Assembly (NCBI RefSeq): GCF_900109755.1
Contig: NZ_FOAR01000004.1
Location: 1-38,148 of the forward strand
Reading direction: 5' to 3'
Source: Pseudomonas agarici
GTDB lineage: Bacteria; Pseudomonadota; Gammaproteobacteria; Pseudomonadales; Pseudomonadaceae
DNA length: 38,148 bases
Within the stretch, counting starts at the first letter, position 1; each line of letters starts with the position of its first letter. The notes below the pieces were generated by a model. The model did no database searches and had not been told where the DNA came from. It saw only the letters and a list, made by a program, of their open reading frames with translations. Positions 1 through 7,340 of this stretch are shown here, in pieces. The translations under genes and the position numbers were made by a program.

Positions 1-1906
1 TGTCGACGCTGTTGGGCGAACCGTAGGTGAACACCCCTTTGGCCAGTTGTGCATACCAGCCCATCAACACGCCCATTTGCGAGCGGGCCAGCCACTCCAT
101 GGGCGTCGGCTTTTCGCCATCGGCCAGCACCTTGTTGGCCTTTTCGAAGGCATTGATAATGCTTTTGCCGCGCTTGATTTCCTTGATCGCGGTGGCTGCA
201 ATGTCTTTGAGCGGCAAGCTTGCGAACAGCGATTTGCTTTCCGTCAAACCGTCTCGGGCGTCTTCTATAAGCGCCTGTTGGTTTAATGCATAAGCGCGCC
301 AAAACAGGTTGCCTTCGGCAATGTGCAGGTCTTCCCACCACTGGGTCAGCAGGGCTTGCCCAGGGGGACAGGCCTCCATGCCCAAGGTGCACAGGGCCGT
401 TTGTACCGCGAACGCCCACCCTCGCCGCAGATCCCGTGGGTCGTAGGCATGCAAGGCGTTGAGCAGGTAGGGGCTTTGCAACAGCGCCACATGATCCGCC
501 GCTCGCGCCTCGGCCATGGCTTCACACTCGGCGGTCTTGGCCTCGAACTGTGCCAGGACCGTCTCGACCTCGTTCATATCCAGTTGATCAAACAGCTTGA
601 GCGCCTGCTCGGCGGCTTGTTGCTTGCGCCGGGCGATGGCTGCTTCACCCATTTGTTGGCGGGTGGCACCTTTGGCCGCTTCACGCATACTCTCCCGCGC
701 CTGCGCGCCGGTGTCGGGATAGCGTTGTTTCGCCTCTTTGAAGATTTGCGAGGTTTCATGAATCGCTTGCAGTTCGCCCATGTACAGCGTTCGGCGATGA
801 CGTTCACGGATGATGTAGGCTTCACGCTCGGCCTGGTTGGTGTCCGGGAACATGCCCAGCAGGTTGTCTTCGGTGTGGCTGTCGTGCGCCCAACTGTCGA
901 TGCGCTCATCGGCCTGTTTGATCCGATGCTCTTGAATGCCCTCGCGCACGTCTTTCAGGCGCAGTGCCACTTGCACCCGCCAGTGATTGCTGGCGCCGTC
1001 CTGTTCTTCATTGAGCCAAGGCTGCGCACCCTCCAGCGCGGCGTTACGCCAGGCGTTCAGTTCCTGGGTCACGCCGATTGCATCGCGCAACACCAGCACC
1101 GCGCCTTGCTCGCTTTCCAGCGTGTCGCGCAACGTTTCCAAGCGCAGTTGCGCGGCCATCAAACCCCCACTGTCGAGAGCATCGGGGGCGCACAGCGGTG
1201 GAAAGGCCTGCTGGTTCAATGCGTTGAGCAGCCCTGGCGAGCGTCCGGCCAGATGAGTCGGGGCTGCCTCTTGAGCCGTCTTCGTCGCGGTAATCCCCAG
1301 TGCCTGGTATTCCACCACCGAGTGCGCCAGGGCGCCGGACTCAAGGCTGAAGGGTTGTTGACGATGGCCACTGACCCAGTCCGCGGGGCTGAACCACTGC
1401 ATTTTCCCTTCAGCCACCAACGAGGCGGCGCTATCGCGGTACTCGTCCAGCTTGGCGTTGGACAACGGGTCCGGCGTGTACAGCCAGTAGCTGTTTTTTA
1501 CCATTTCCGGCTTTTCAATACTGACCACCGAGGTCGCGGCTGCGTTGGCATCCCGGTAGCAACTGAATGCCAATCCTGGGGACGGCGGATACAGCGGGGC
1601 GAACTGGAAGAGTCGCGCATCGTGGGTGATAAAATACGACTGCCAGATCTGCAAACCGTTGCGCTCGATCAGCACATACAAATAGCTTTTGCGCAGCATC
1701 CGCGCACTGAATCGCACCTGCGGGAAGTCGAAAGACTCGTCCATCGACACCACGCAGACCTTGTCCAACAAGGTCGAACTGTCGCTGCAAAACGCTGAGT
1801 GACGTAGCGGCAGGATCAACAAGCCCTGCTTTTCGCAGAAAGGACATTGACCAGAGGCACCCGGCACCACGGATTTCATCACAAGATCGATGATTGGGTT
1901 GCTCAT
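1..1906 (-). CDS. VasX-like type VI secretion effector, N-terminal part (truncated by window edge)
   Basis: An open frame runs from an ATG at 1906 off the left edge (about 635 codons, no stop). The N-terminus has a CPFC motif (residues 22-25) followed by the pattern of the 'toxin VasX N-terminal region' family: RKSYLYVLIERNGL, a short FITHD segment and a PPSPGL turn. Proteins of this type (VasX of Vibrio cholerae, BTH_I2691-type effectors) are T6SS cargo, and their C-terminal membrane helices permeabilise target cells. The middle is helical and charged (about residues 240-560), consistent with coiled coil. The start is set by GGAGGG just upstream. The toxic C-terminus and any immunity gene would lie left of base 1. 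A long frame on the other strand (323-1798) is a GC-rich shadow. Family assignment is from recalled sequence pattern; function is inferred. Confidence 0.8.
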   Translation of the reverse strand, partial: MSNPIIDLVMKSVVPGASGQCPFCEKQGLLILPLRHSAFCSDSSTLLDKVCVVSMDESFDFPQVRFSARMLRKSYLYVLIERNGLQIWQSYFITHDARLFQFAPLYPPSPGLAFSCYRDANAAATSVVSIEKPEMVKNSYWLYTPDPLSNAKLDEYRDSAASLVAEGKMQWFSPADWVSGHRQQPFSLESGALAHSVVEYQALGITATKTAQEAAPTHLAGRSPGLLNALNQQAFPPLCAPDALDSGGLMAAQLRLETLRDTLESEQGAVLVLRDAIGVTQELNAWRNAALEGAQPWLNEEQDGASNHWRVQVALRLKDVREGIQEHRIKQADERIDSWAHDSHTEDNLLGMFPDTNQAEREAYIIRERHRRTLYMGELQAIHETSQIFKEAKQRYPDTGAQARESMREAAKGATRQQMGEAAIARRKQQAAEQALKLFDQLDMNEVETVLAQFEAKTAECEAMAEARAADHVALLQSPYLLNALHAYDPRDLRRGWAFAVQTALCTLGMEACPPGQALLTQWWEDLHIAEGNLFWRAYALNQQALIEDARDGLTESKSLFASLPLKDIAATAIKEIKRGKSIINAFEKANKVLADGEKPTPMEWLARSQMGVLMGWYAQLAKGVFTYGSPNSVD

Positions 1907-1986
1907 GATCCAGCCCTCCCGCTGTGCAATCGCACAAGGGGGTTCTGCAGGGATAACGCTTCGTTGTTGAACAAGATGGAAGACAT
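1903..1986 (-). CDS. 27-aa upstream ORF translationally coupled to the VasX-like effector
   Basis: A short ORF starts with ATG at 1986 and begins MSSILFNNEA. It has a very good Shine-Dalgarno (AGGAG at 1994-1998, 7-nt spacing). Its TGA overlaps the effector ATG as ATGA, the usual arrangement for translational coupling. The peptide has no recognised domain, signal or membrane segment. It could be a leader peptide, the remnant of a longer upstream T6SS gene, or chance, but the ideal ribosome site plus the exact overlap favour translation. Confidence 0.5.
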   Translation of the reverse strand: MSSILFNNEALSLQNPLVRLHSGRAGS

Positions 1987-2337
1987 CCCTTTGCTCCTGA
2001 ATTTCAAAGGAACGCAGAGAATAAAGACAGAACATCTATTAGATATGTCGGAAATTTCACCGCTGCTGGAAAGTTATTTCCCGATAAGGGCATTGCTTAT
2101 CCAATCGCTTCTACGTTCCGCATGGAAATGTCCGTGACGTTCGGCGCCACAAAGCGGATTCATAGCCTCCAGAGCGCTATCCTCCCCCGGAAGGGCGTGT
2201 TCGAGATGGGAGCGATTCAGTGCGAGGCGCATTCCGGACCCTGTATGTACGCACTCCATAAAAAATAGGCACCCGATCCCATCGGCGTGCCCATTTTTTT
2301 GTAGCACTCCCCTTGCTCCGGGAGTCCAGCCTGACGC
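1987..2337. other. Intergenic region between T6SS effector leader and hupA
   Basis: About 350 bp without a convincing gene. The left half is AT-richer and must hold the promoter of the effector unit. It contains a small inverted repeat GGAAA-GTTA-TTTCC at 2068-2081; no clear -35/-10 pair could be assigned. The right half holds the bidirectional terminator at 2260-2300. A 77-codon frame on the minus strand (2074-2307) runs through that terminator and resembles no known protein, so it is not called. Confidence 0.5.
2260..2300 (-). terminator. Bidirectional intrinsic terminator downstream of hupA
   Basis: GGCACCCGAT pairs with ATCGGCGTGCC around a CCC loop (10 bp with one bulged base). The hairpin is flanked by an A-run on the left and a run of seven T on the right, so it can end transcripts in both directions. 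It lies about 40 bp past the hupA stop and insulates hupA from the T6SS unit. Confidence 0.85.
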
Positions 2338-2613
2338 TTACGGGTTGACGCTATCTTTGAGCGACTTGCCCGGCTTGAATGCAACGGTATTGCTCGCCTT
2401 GATTTTCACTGGCTCGCCGGTTTGCGGGTTCTTGCCGGTGCGGGCACCGCGATGACGCTGCAAGAAAGTGCCGAAGCCCACCAGGGTGACGCTGTCTTTG
2501 CGGTGCAGCGCGCCGGTGATTTCTTCGAGCACGGCGTTGAGAACGCGGTTGGCCTGTTCTTTGGTGAGATCCGCTTTTTCAGCGATTGCAGCGGCGAGTT
2601 CTGGTTTACGCAT
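2338..2613 (-). CDS. hupA: HU family DNA-binding protein
   Basis: A 91-aa histone-like protein of standard HU length. It shows the N-terminal helical dimerisation part (MRKPELAAAIAEKADLT), the GFGTF turn (46-50) and the beta-arm motif GKNPQTGEPVKI that enters the DNA minor groove. HU dimers bend and compact DNA in the nucleoid and affect replication and transcription. The protein lies downstream of rubB on the same strand, as in P. aeruginosa (PA5348 next to PA5349), which supports the hupA paralogue name. The start has AGAGG upstream, and a terminator follows. The 188-bp gap after rubB suggests its own promoter. Confidence 0.93.
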   Translation of the reverse strand: MRKPELAAAIAEKADLTKEQANRVLNAVLEEITGALHRKDSVTLVGFGTFLQRHRGARTGKNPQTGEPVKIKASNTVAFKPGKSLKDSVNP

Positions 2614-2652
2614 AGTGAAGCCTCTTTGACGGTTTTTTGTTGTTATGTCCGT

Positions 2653-2671
2653 GCTGTTCTTCCAGAACAGC
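2653..2671. promoter_or_regulatory. Inverted repeat upstream of hupA
   Basis: GCTGTTC-TTCCA-GAACAGC is a perfect 7-bp dyad about 40 bp upstream of the hupA start, between rubB and hupA. No T-run follows, so it is not a normal terminator; it may be an operator for hupA. It resembles a LexA box, but the CTGT to ACAG spacing is 9, not 8. Confidence 0.4.
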
Positions 2672-2801
2672 GCCCAAGGCGCCGCAGGCTCTACTCTGCG
2701 GCAGACGGGAGTGAGGATGGCACGGCCTCGGCGCCCGCGCCAGTCTGTCTGTGAGCTTTAGCGGCGCAAGAGCAAGGTGTTCGCGACAGAACACCCGCCA
2801 T

Positions 2802-3950
2802 TTACGCCAGTAGTGGCGGGAGCTCTTTGTTAAGGGCCAGCTTTTCCATGACCGCACCGCCGGTCAGGGCGTATCCGAGCAAGCGACCGCTGGTATCGCG
2901 GCACAGCGCCTTGATGTCCGCGCCCTGCCCTTCGATCGTCCATACCCCCTCCATTCCCCGTGGCGGTGGCGAAACGACCAGCGGGCAGACCGGCGTCTTC
3001 ACGGTGATGGGCATGGCGCCATAGCTCACCGCCGTGGCGTTGCCAGCCAGGGTCTGGGCCAGGGCGCGCGCGCAGCTCATCAGTGCCATGACATACAGCA
3101 GGTTCAGGCCGTCGACCTCGGCACAGTCGCCCAGGGCATAAATATTGGCGTGAGAGGTTTTCAGATAGCGATCCACCACCACCCCACGATTGACCTGCAA
3201 CCCCGCCGCCGCAGCCAGGTCGGTACGTGGGCGCAGGCCGATGGCCGAGAGTACCACGTCACAGACCAGGGTTTCGCCGTTGGACAGGTGCGCCTCCAGG
3301 TGATCACCAGCGTGTTGCAGGCGGGTCAGCACCGGACCGAGGTGGAAACGCGCACCGAGGCCTTCCAGGCCAGCCTGCACCGCAGTAGCAGCCGTTGGGT
3401 GCAGCAGGGTCGGCATGATTTGTTCGCAGGGAGCAACCAGATCGACTTCATAGCCGCCGAGGATCAGGTCATTGGCGAATTCGCAGCCGATCAGCCCGGC
3501 GCCCAGCAGCAACACGCGCTTTTTTCCGGCCACTGCCGCGCGGAAACGGGCGTAGTCCTCCAGGTCGTTGATCGGAAAGATCGCTTCGGAGGCGTCGCCT
3601 TCCACCGCTACACGCACGGTTTGCGCGCCCCAGGCCAGGATCAGGTCGCGGTAGTTCACTGCCTCTTCGCCGATCCACAGGCGCTTGTGGCCCGGATCGA
3701 TCCCGCTGATGGGGGTGTGAGTGCGGATCTCGGCCTTGAGCTGCTCGGCCATCGCACCCGGCTCGGCCATGCTCAACTCGTCGGCGTCCTTGTTCTTGCC
3801 AAAGCCGGTGGACAACATGGGCTTGGAGTAGGAGCGCCCGTCATCGGCGGTGATCAGCAACAGCGCAGTTTCGCCGTCGAGCTTGCGAAACTCGCGGGCC
3901 AGGTTGTAGCCGGCCAATCCGGTACCGACGATCACGACAGGTGCACTCAT
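2802..3950 (-). CDS. rubB: Rubredoxin-NAD(+) reductase
   Basis: A 382-aa FAD/NAD(P)-dependent oxidoreductase that passes electrons from NADH through FAD to rubredoxin. It has the N-terminal FAD Rossmann motif VGTGLAG (residues 8-14), a second dinucleotide motif LLLGAGLIG for NAD near residue 145, and the C-terminal FAD-contact motif [10 protein letters not shown]. Length and sequence fit RubB/AlkT of Pseudomonas. An in-frame upstream extension to 3992 exists, but the ATG at 3950 is chosen because it follows a GGAGAAAGG ribosome site and starts directly before the FAD fold. It lies 42 bp after the rubredoxin gene, presumably in one operon. No alkane hydroxylase is in the window. Confidence 0.93.
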   Translation of the reverse strand: MSAPVVIVGTGLAGYNLAREFRKLDGETALLLITADDGRSYSKPMLSTGFGKNKDADELSMAEPGAMAEQLKAEIRTHTPISGIDPGHKRLWIGEEAVNYRDLILAWGAQTVRVAVEGDASEAIFPINDLEDYARFRAAVAGKKRVLLLGAGLIGCEFANDLILGGYEVDLVAPCEQIMPTLLHPTAATAVQAGLEGLGARFHLGPVLTRLQHAGDHLEAHLSNGETLVCDVVLSAIGLRPRTDLAAAAGLQVNRGVVVDRYLKTSHANIYALGDCAEVDGLNLLYVMALMSCARALAQTLAGNATAVSYGAMPITVKTPVCPLVVSPPPRGMEGVWTIEGQGADIKALCRDTSGRLLGYALTGGAVMEKLALNKELPPLLA

Positions 3951-3992
3951 GCCTTTCTCCAGGCCCATTGAAAGGTGTTTGAATTTGCTCAA

Positions 3993-4238
3993 TCAGGCGA
4001 TTTCGATCATCTCGAAATCCATCTTGCCGACACCACAGTCCGGGCACAGCCAGTCTTCTGGAACATCCAGCCAAGAGGTGCCGGGCTTGATGCCATCATC
4101 CGGCCACCCCTTGGCCTCGTCGTAGATCAGGCCACAGACCACGCATTGCCATTTTTTCCGATGTTTCGGAGCATCTGGCTTTGGGTGCTTTTCATGTTTC
4201 TCATGATGATGATGCGCCTGCTCTTTTAAATCGCTCAT
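3993..4238 (-). CDS. rubA: Rubredoxin with His-rich N-terminal extension
   Basis: An 81-aa small iron protein. Residues 28-81 are a complete rubredoxin domain with the four iron-binding cysteines in CVVC (32, 35) and CPDC (65, 68), the YDEAKG turn and the FEMIEIA end typical of Pseudomonas RubA. The first 27 residues are an extension with seven histidines and many lysines ([10 protein letters not shown]), absent from the roughly 55-aa rubredoxins such as RubA1. The start at 4238 follows GAGGAAAATAGGA; a longer frame from 4274 lacks this. It transfers electrons from RubB to an acceptor. P. aeruginosa has two tandem rubredoxin genes at this locus; here there is one. Confidence 0.92.
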   Translation of the reverse strand: MSDLKEQAHHHHEKHEKHPKPDAPKHRKKWQCVVCGLIYDEAKGWPDDGIKPGTSWLDVPEDWLCPDCGVGKMDFEMIEIA

Positions 4239-4441
4239 TCCTATTTTCCTCGGTTCCCAGGCATTGATCGGCACGGACAGTCGATGAGTACAGCGTTGCC
4301 GTCCGGCTCAGGGGGTTTTGTACTGATCGAAGTCGGCAGATGCAAGCACGATCACTAGCCGTGGCCGCCCAAGCGCTCTAAATTAGCCGAGCACCCTGTG
4401 ATAAGCTCGTCGCCTCACTGGCTGCCAATCAACTGCTTATC

Positions 4442-5005
4442 GTGCCGCACAAAGCCCCATTTCCGGCGTCTCCCACCTGGCTCACACAATGCCGACTGGC
4501 GACCCCGCCCAACGCCCAAACCCTCGACTGGCTGTTCGACGAGGGTTCGCTGACCCGCCGTCTGACTGGACTTTGCGACAACGCCTTCAGTGTCACGCCG
4601 CTGTTCGAGGGCTGGCAACCGTTGCGCGACGACGAGCGCGCTGCCCTGGACCTGCCCGCCGCTAGCCTCGGCTGGGTGCGTGAGGTGTATCTGTGTGGCC
4701 ACGGCCAGCCTTGGGTGTTTGCCCGTAGCGTGGCGGCACAGGATGCCTTGCAGCAAGGTGGACTGAACATGGCCGAGCTGGGCAGCCGTTCTCTGGGTGA
4801 GTTGCTGTTCTGCGATCAGGCGTTCGAACGCCAGGTCATCGAAGTCTGCCATTACCCCGCACAATGGCTGCCGGCGCAATACCGCGTGAATGACCTTTGG
4901 GCCCGCCGCTCACGCTTCAATCGCGGCCCCTTGAGCCTGCTGGTGGCGGAAATATTCCTGCCGAGCCTGTGGCAGGCCGTGAATGCCGACCGGGAGCCTT
5001 GCTGA
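4442..5005 (+). CDS. ubiC: Chorismate lyase (chorismate--pyruvate lyase)
   Basis: A 187-aa cytosolic enzyme that splits chorismate to 4-hydroxybenzoate and pyruvate, the first committed step of ubiquinone synthesis. UbiC-like features are the [12 protein letters not shown] segment near residue 30, WVREVYLCG in the middle and the terminal [20 protein letters not shown]. The start is a GTG at 4442 giving MPHKAPF; no strong Shine-Dalgarno is visible and no better in-frame start was found. The stop overlaps the ubiA start as TGATG, so the two ubiquinone genes are translationally coupled. Divergent from rubA. Confidence 0.93.
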   Translation: MPHKAPFPASPTWLTQCRLATPPNAQTLDWLFDEGSLTRRLTGLCDNAFSVTPLFEGWQPLRDDERAALDLPAASLGWVREVYLCGHGQPWVFARSVAAQDALQQGGLNMAELGSRSLGELLFCDQAFERQVIEVCHYPAQWLPAQYRVNDLWARRSRFNRGPLSLLVAEIFLPSLWQAVNADREPC

Positions 5006-5895
5006 TGTACCTGAACCTACTCAAGTCCATGAACCGCTTGCATCCGCGTGCCTGGGACTTCCTGCAACTGACGCGGATGGACAAGCCCATCGGCATCTAT
5101 CTGCTGCTGTGGCCGACCCTGAGCGCGCTGTGGATTGCCGCCAAGGGCGTGCCGTCGCTGGGCCATCTGCTGATCTTCACCTTTGGCGTGGTGCTGACCC
5201 GCGCAGGCGGTTGCGCGATCAACGATTTCGCCGACCGTAAGGTCGACGGCCATGTCAAGCGCACCGCACAACGACCGCTGGCGGCAGGCAGAATCAGTGG
5301 CAGGGAAGCGGTGGCGGTGTTCGGGCTGCTGATGGGCATCAGTTTCCTGCTGGTGTTGTGCACCAACGCCACCACGGTCTGGTTTTCCCTCGGCGCGCTG
5401 GCCCTGGCGGCCTGCTATCCGTTTATGAAGCGCTACACCTATTACCCGCAGGTGGTGTTGGGGGCGGCGTACTCCTGGGGTATCCCAATGGCGTTCACCG
5501 CACAGGGCGCCAGCCTGCCCATGGCGGCCTGGTTGCTGTACATCGCCAACCTGCTGTGGACGGTGGCCTTCGACACTTATTATGCGATGACCGACCGCGA
5601 GGACGACCTGAAGATCGGGGTGAAGTCCACCGCCATCCTGTTCGGCGACGCCGACCGGGCGATTATCCTGACCTTGCAGGGCCTGATGCTCGGCTGCCTG
5701 CTGCTGGCCGGAGCACGTTTCGAGCTAGGCGGCTGGTTCCACGCCGGATTGCTGGTGGCAGCAACGTGTTTTGCCTGGGAGTCCTGGACCACCCGCGACC
5801 GCGACCCGCAGCGCTGCTTGCAGATGTTCCTGCACAACCATTGGGCGGGACTGGCGATCTTTATCGGGGTGGTGCTCGATTACGCGCTTCACTGA
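5005..5895 (+). CDS. ubiA: 4-hydroxybenzoate octaprenyltransferase
   Basis: A 296-aa inner-membrane prenyltransferase that attaches the polyprenyl tail to 4-hydroxybenzoate, the product of UbiC. The first aspartate-rich Mg-prenyl-diphosphate site is NDFADRKVD (residues 73-81), and the second is YAMTDREDD near residue 195. Several long hydrophobic helices lie between and after them, as in the UbiA family. The start overlaps the ubiC stop by one base (TGATG). An in-frame extension back to 4897 overlaps ubiC and is rejected. No obvious intrinsic terminator follows; the next gene is convergent. Confidence 0.95.
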   Translation: MYLNLLKSMNRLHPRAWDFLQLTRMDKPIGIYLLLWPTLSALWIAAKGVPSLGHLLIFTFGVVLTRAGGCAINDFADRKVDGHVKRTAQRPLAAGRISGREAVAVFGLLMGISFLLVLCTNATTVWFSLGALALAACYPFMKRYTYYPQVVLGAAYSWGIPMAFTAQGASLPMAAWLLYIANLLWTVAFDTYYAMTDREDDLKIGVKSTAILFGDADRAIILTLQGLMLGCLLLAGARFELGGWFHAGLLVAATCFAWESWTTRDRDPQRCLQMFLHNHWAGLAIFIGVVLDYALH

Positions 5896-6012
5896 CCAAC
5901 CGGACCTGACAGGACACAACGGAACCTGGAACCCGGCTGGTCGGCGAAGCGTTTGCCGATAATGAAGACCTTCTCGTGGGCAAACTCCACTCCCGCAGGG
6001 AACGGTAGTGAA

Positions 6013-6456
6013 TCAGGGTTTGGCGACGCGCCAGACACCGCCCTTGCCGTCACCGTTCTTGTCACCTTTCTTATCGTCCTTGAAGGTATACAGCGGCTTA
6101 CCAGCATAGGCCCACTGCAACTTGCCGTCATCGCGCTTGATCACGCTCCACTTATCATCCCCCTTGTCTGTGGCGCTAGCGCTCAGCGGCGGCCAGTTGG
6201 TTTCGCAGGGATCACCATTGCAGGCCGACTTCCCGGCAGAGTCCTTGTCGAAGGTATAAAGCGTCATGCCATGGTGATCGACCAACACTCCCTTGTGGCT
6301 CATTCCGGGACCGGCCATCATCTTCTCGTGGCTCATCGCCGAATCGGCCTTCATCCCCTCATGGCCCATCGCCGGATCGGCGGCCCAAGCCCACGCTGGC
6401 AGCGACAGCGCCGCAGCTACCATCAAGACTTTCAACGAAAACGCAGAGCGAGTCAT
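6013..6456 (-). CDS. Secreted Met/His-rich protein with COG4315 (Lipoprotein_15) repeats
   Basis: A 147-aa exported protein. The signal peptide MTRSAFSLKVLMVAAA ends at AWAWA-ADPAMG, with no lipobox cysteine. Residues about 26-55 contain three repeats of the form A/G-x-x-M-x-H-E/K-x-M (AMGHEGM, AMSHEKM, GMSHKG), which resemble methionine/histidine copper-binding segments. The rest has two 'secreted repeat of unknown function' units, each ending in LYTF: GMTLYTFDKD with CNGDPCETNWPPL, then GKPLYTFKDD with a GDKNGDGKGGVWRV end. The start at 6456 is chosen for the signal peptide and the AAGGAAGG upstream. It occupies the place of PA5359 in P. aeruginosa, between ubiA and phoB. Role unknown; periplasmic metal binding is inference. 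Confidence 0.8.
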   Translation of the reverse strand: MTRSAFSLKVLMVAAALSLPAWAWAADPAMGHEGMKADSAMSHEKMMAGPGMSHKGVLVDHHGMTLYTFDKDSAGKSACNGDPCETNWPPLSASATDKGDDKWSVIKRDDGKLQWAYAGKPLYTFKDDKKGDKNGDGKGGVWRVAKP

Positions 6457-6534
6457 CAGAACCTTCCTTTCGTGGTTGTAGATTCGAACTCCCAGCGTAG
6501 CCCATGGAAGCGGCAATTGCCGCAGACACGAAAA

Positions 6535-6552
6535 TTGTCACATGACTGCAAT
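6535..6552 (+). promoter_or_regulatory. Candidate Pho box upstream of phoB
   Basis: TTGTCAC-ATGA-CTGCAAT has two half-sites on an 11-bp period, each matching CTGTCAT at 5 of 7 positions. It lies about 55 bp before phoB, on the same strand. It fits the known autoregulation of phoB by PhoB~P but is clearly degenerate compared with the pst sites. Confidence 0.55.
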
Positions 6553-6607
6553 AATTTCGTTATCTAATGCGACGCAAGACGGTTAAATGACAAGAGGATT
6601 AAGGGAT

Positions 6608-7297
6608 ATGGTTGGCAGGAGCATTCTGATCGTCGACGACGAAGCCCCGATTCGGGAGATGATCGCTGTCGCCCTGGAGATGGCCGGTTATGACTGCCTG
6701 GAAGCCGAAAACTCTCAACAGGCCCATGCAATCATTGTCGATCGCAAGCCTGACCTGATCCTGCTCGACTGGATGCTGCCCGGCACCTCGGGTATCGAAC
6801 TGGCCCGGCGTCTCAAGCGCGACGAGCTGACGGGCGATATCCCGATCATCATGCTCACCGCCAAAGGCGAGGAAGACAACAAGATCCAGGGCCTTGAAGT
6901 CGGCGCCGATGACTACATCACCAAGCCCTTTTCCCCTCGCGAGCTGGTCGCCCGCCTGAAGGCCGTGTTGCGCCGCGCCGGCCCGACCGACGGCGAAGCG
7001 CCGATCGAAGTCGGCGGCTTGCTGCTCGATCCCATCAGTCACCGCGTGACCATCGACGGCAAGCCCGCGGAAATGGGCCCCACCGAATACCGCCTGCTGC
7101 AGTTCTTCATGACCCACCAGGAACGCGCCTACACCCGTGGGCAGTTACTCGACCAGGTCTGGGGCGGCAACGTCTACGTCGAAGAGCGTACCGTCGACGT
7201 GCATATCCGCCGTCTGCGCAAAGCCCTCGGCGATGCCTACGAGAATCTGGTACAAACGGTACGCGGCACCGGTTATCGGTTTTCCACCAAGGGCTGA
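6608..7297 (+). CDS. phoB: Phosphate regulon response regulator PhoB
   Basis: A 229-aa OmpR/PhoB-type transcription factor. The receiver domain (1-120) has the acidic pair D10-D11, phospho-acceptor D54 in LILLDWMLP, the LTAKG threonine and the conserved lysine in [10 protein letters not shown]. The winged-helix domain (about 130-229) has [14 protein letters not shown] and the recognition region [19 protein letters not shown]. Phosphorylated PhoB activates phosphate-starvation genes by binding Pho boxes; such boxes are seen here before phoB, pstC and pstS. The start [12 protein letters not shown] at 6608 follows GAGGATTAAGGGAT; an extension from 6587 adds seven unlikely residues. phoR follows after 43 bp. 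Confidence 0.97.
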   Translation: MVGRSILIVDDEAPIREMIAVALEMAGYDCLEAENSQQAHAIIVDRKPDLILLDWMLPGTSGIELARRLKRDELTGDIPIIMLTAKGEEDNKIQGLEVGADDYITKPFSPRELVARLKAVLRRAGPTDGEAPIEVGGLLLDPISHRVTIDGKPAEMGPTEYRLLQFFMTHQERAYTRGQLLDQVWGGNVYVEERTVDVHIRRLRKALGDAYENLVQTVRGTGYRFSTKG

Positions 7298-7340
7298 ACC
7301 GATTTTCGCGCAATGATTGCTGACAAGGACGCATGTTGAA

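Noticed and set aside
323..1798. A 491-codon plus-strand open frame across the T6SS effector
   Set aside because: It is antisense to a recognised protein. GC-rich Pseudomonas DNA often leaves the opposite strand open, and the translation shows no domain pattern.
2074..2307. A 77-codon minus-strand frame downstream of hupA
   Set aside because: It passes through the bidirectional terminator and has no ribosome site or recognisable protein.
2653..2671. LexA box upstream of hupA
   Set aside because: The CTGT to ACAG spacing is 9 rather than 8, so it is kept only as an unassigned inverted repeat.
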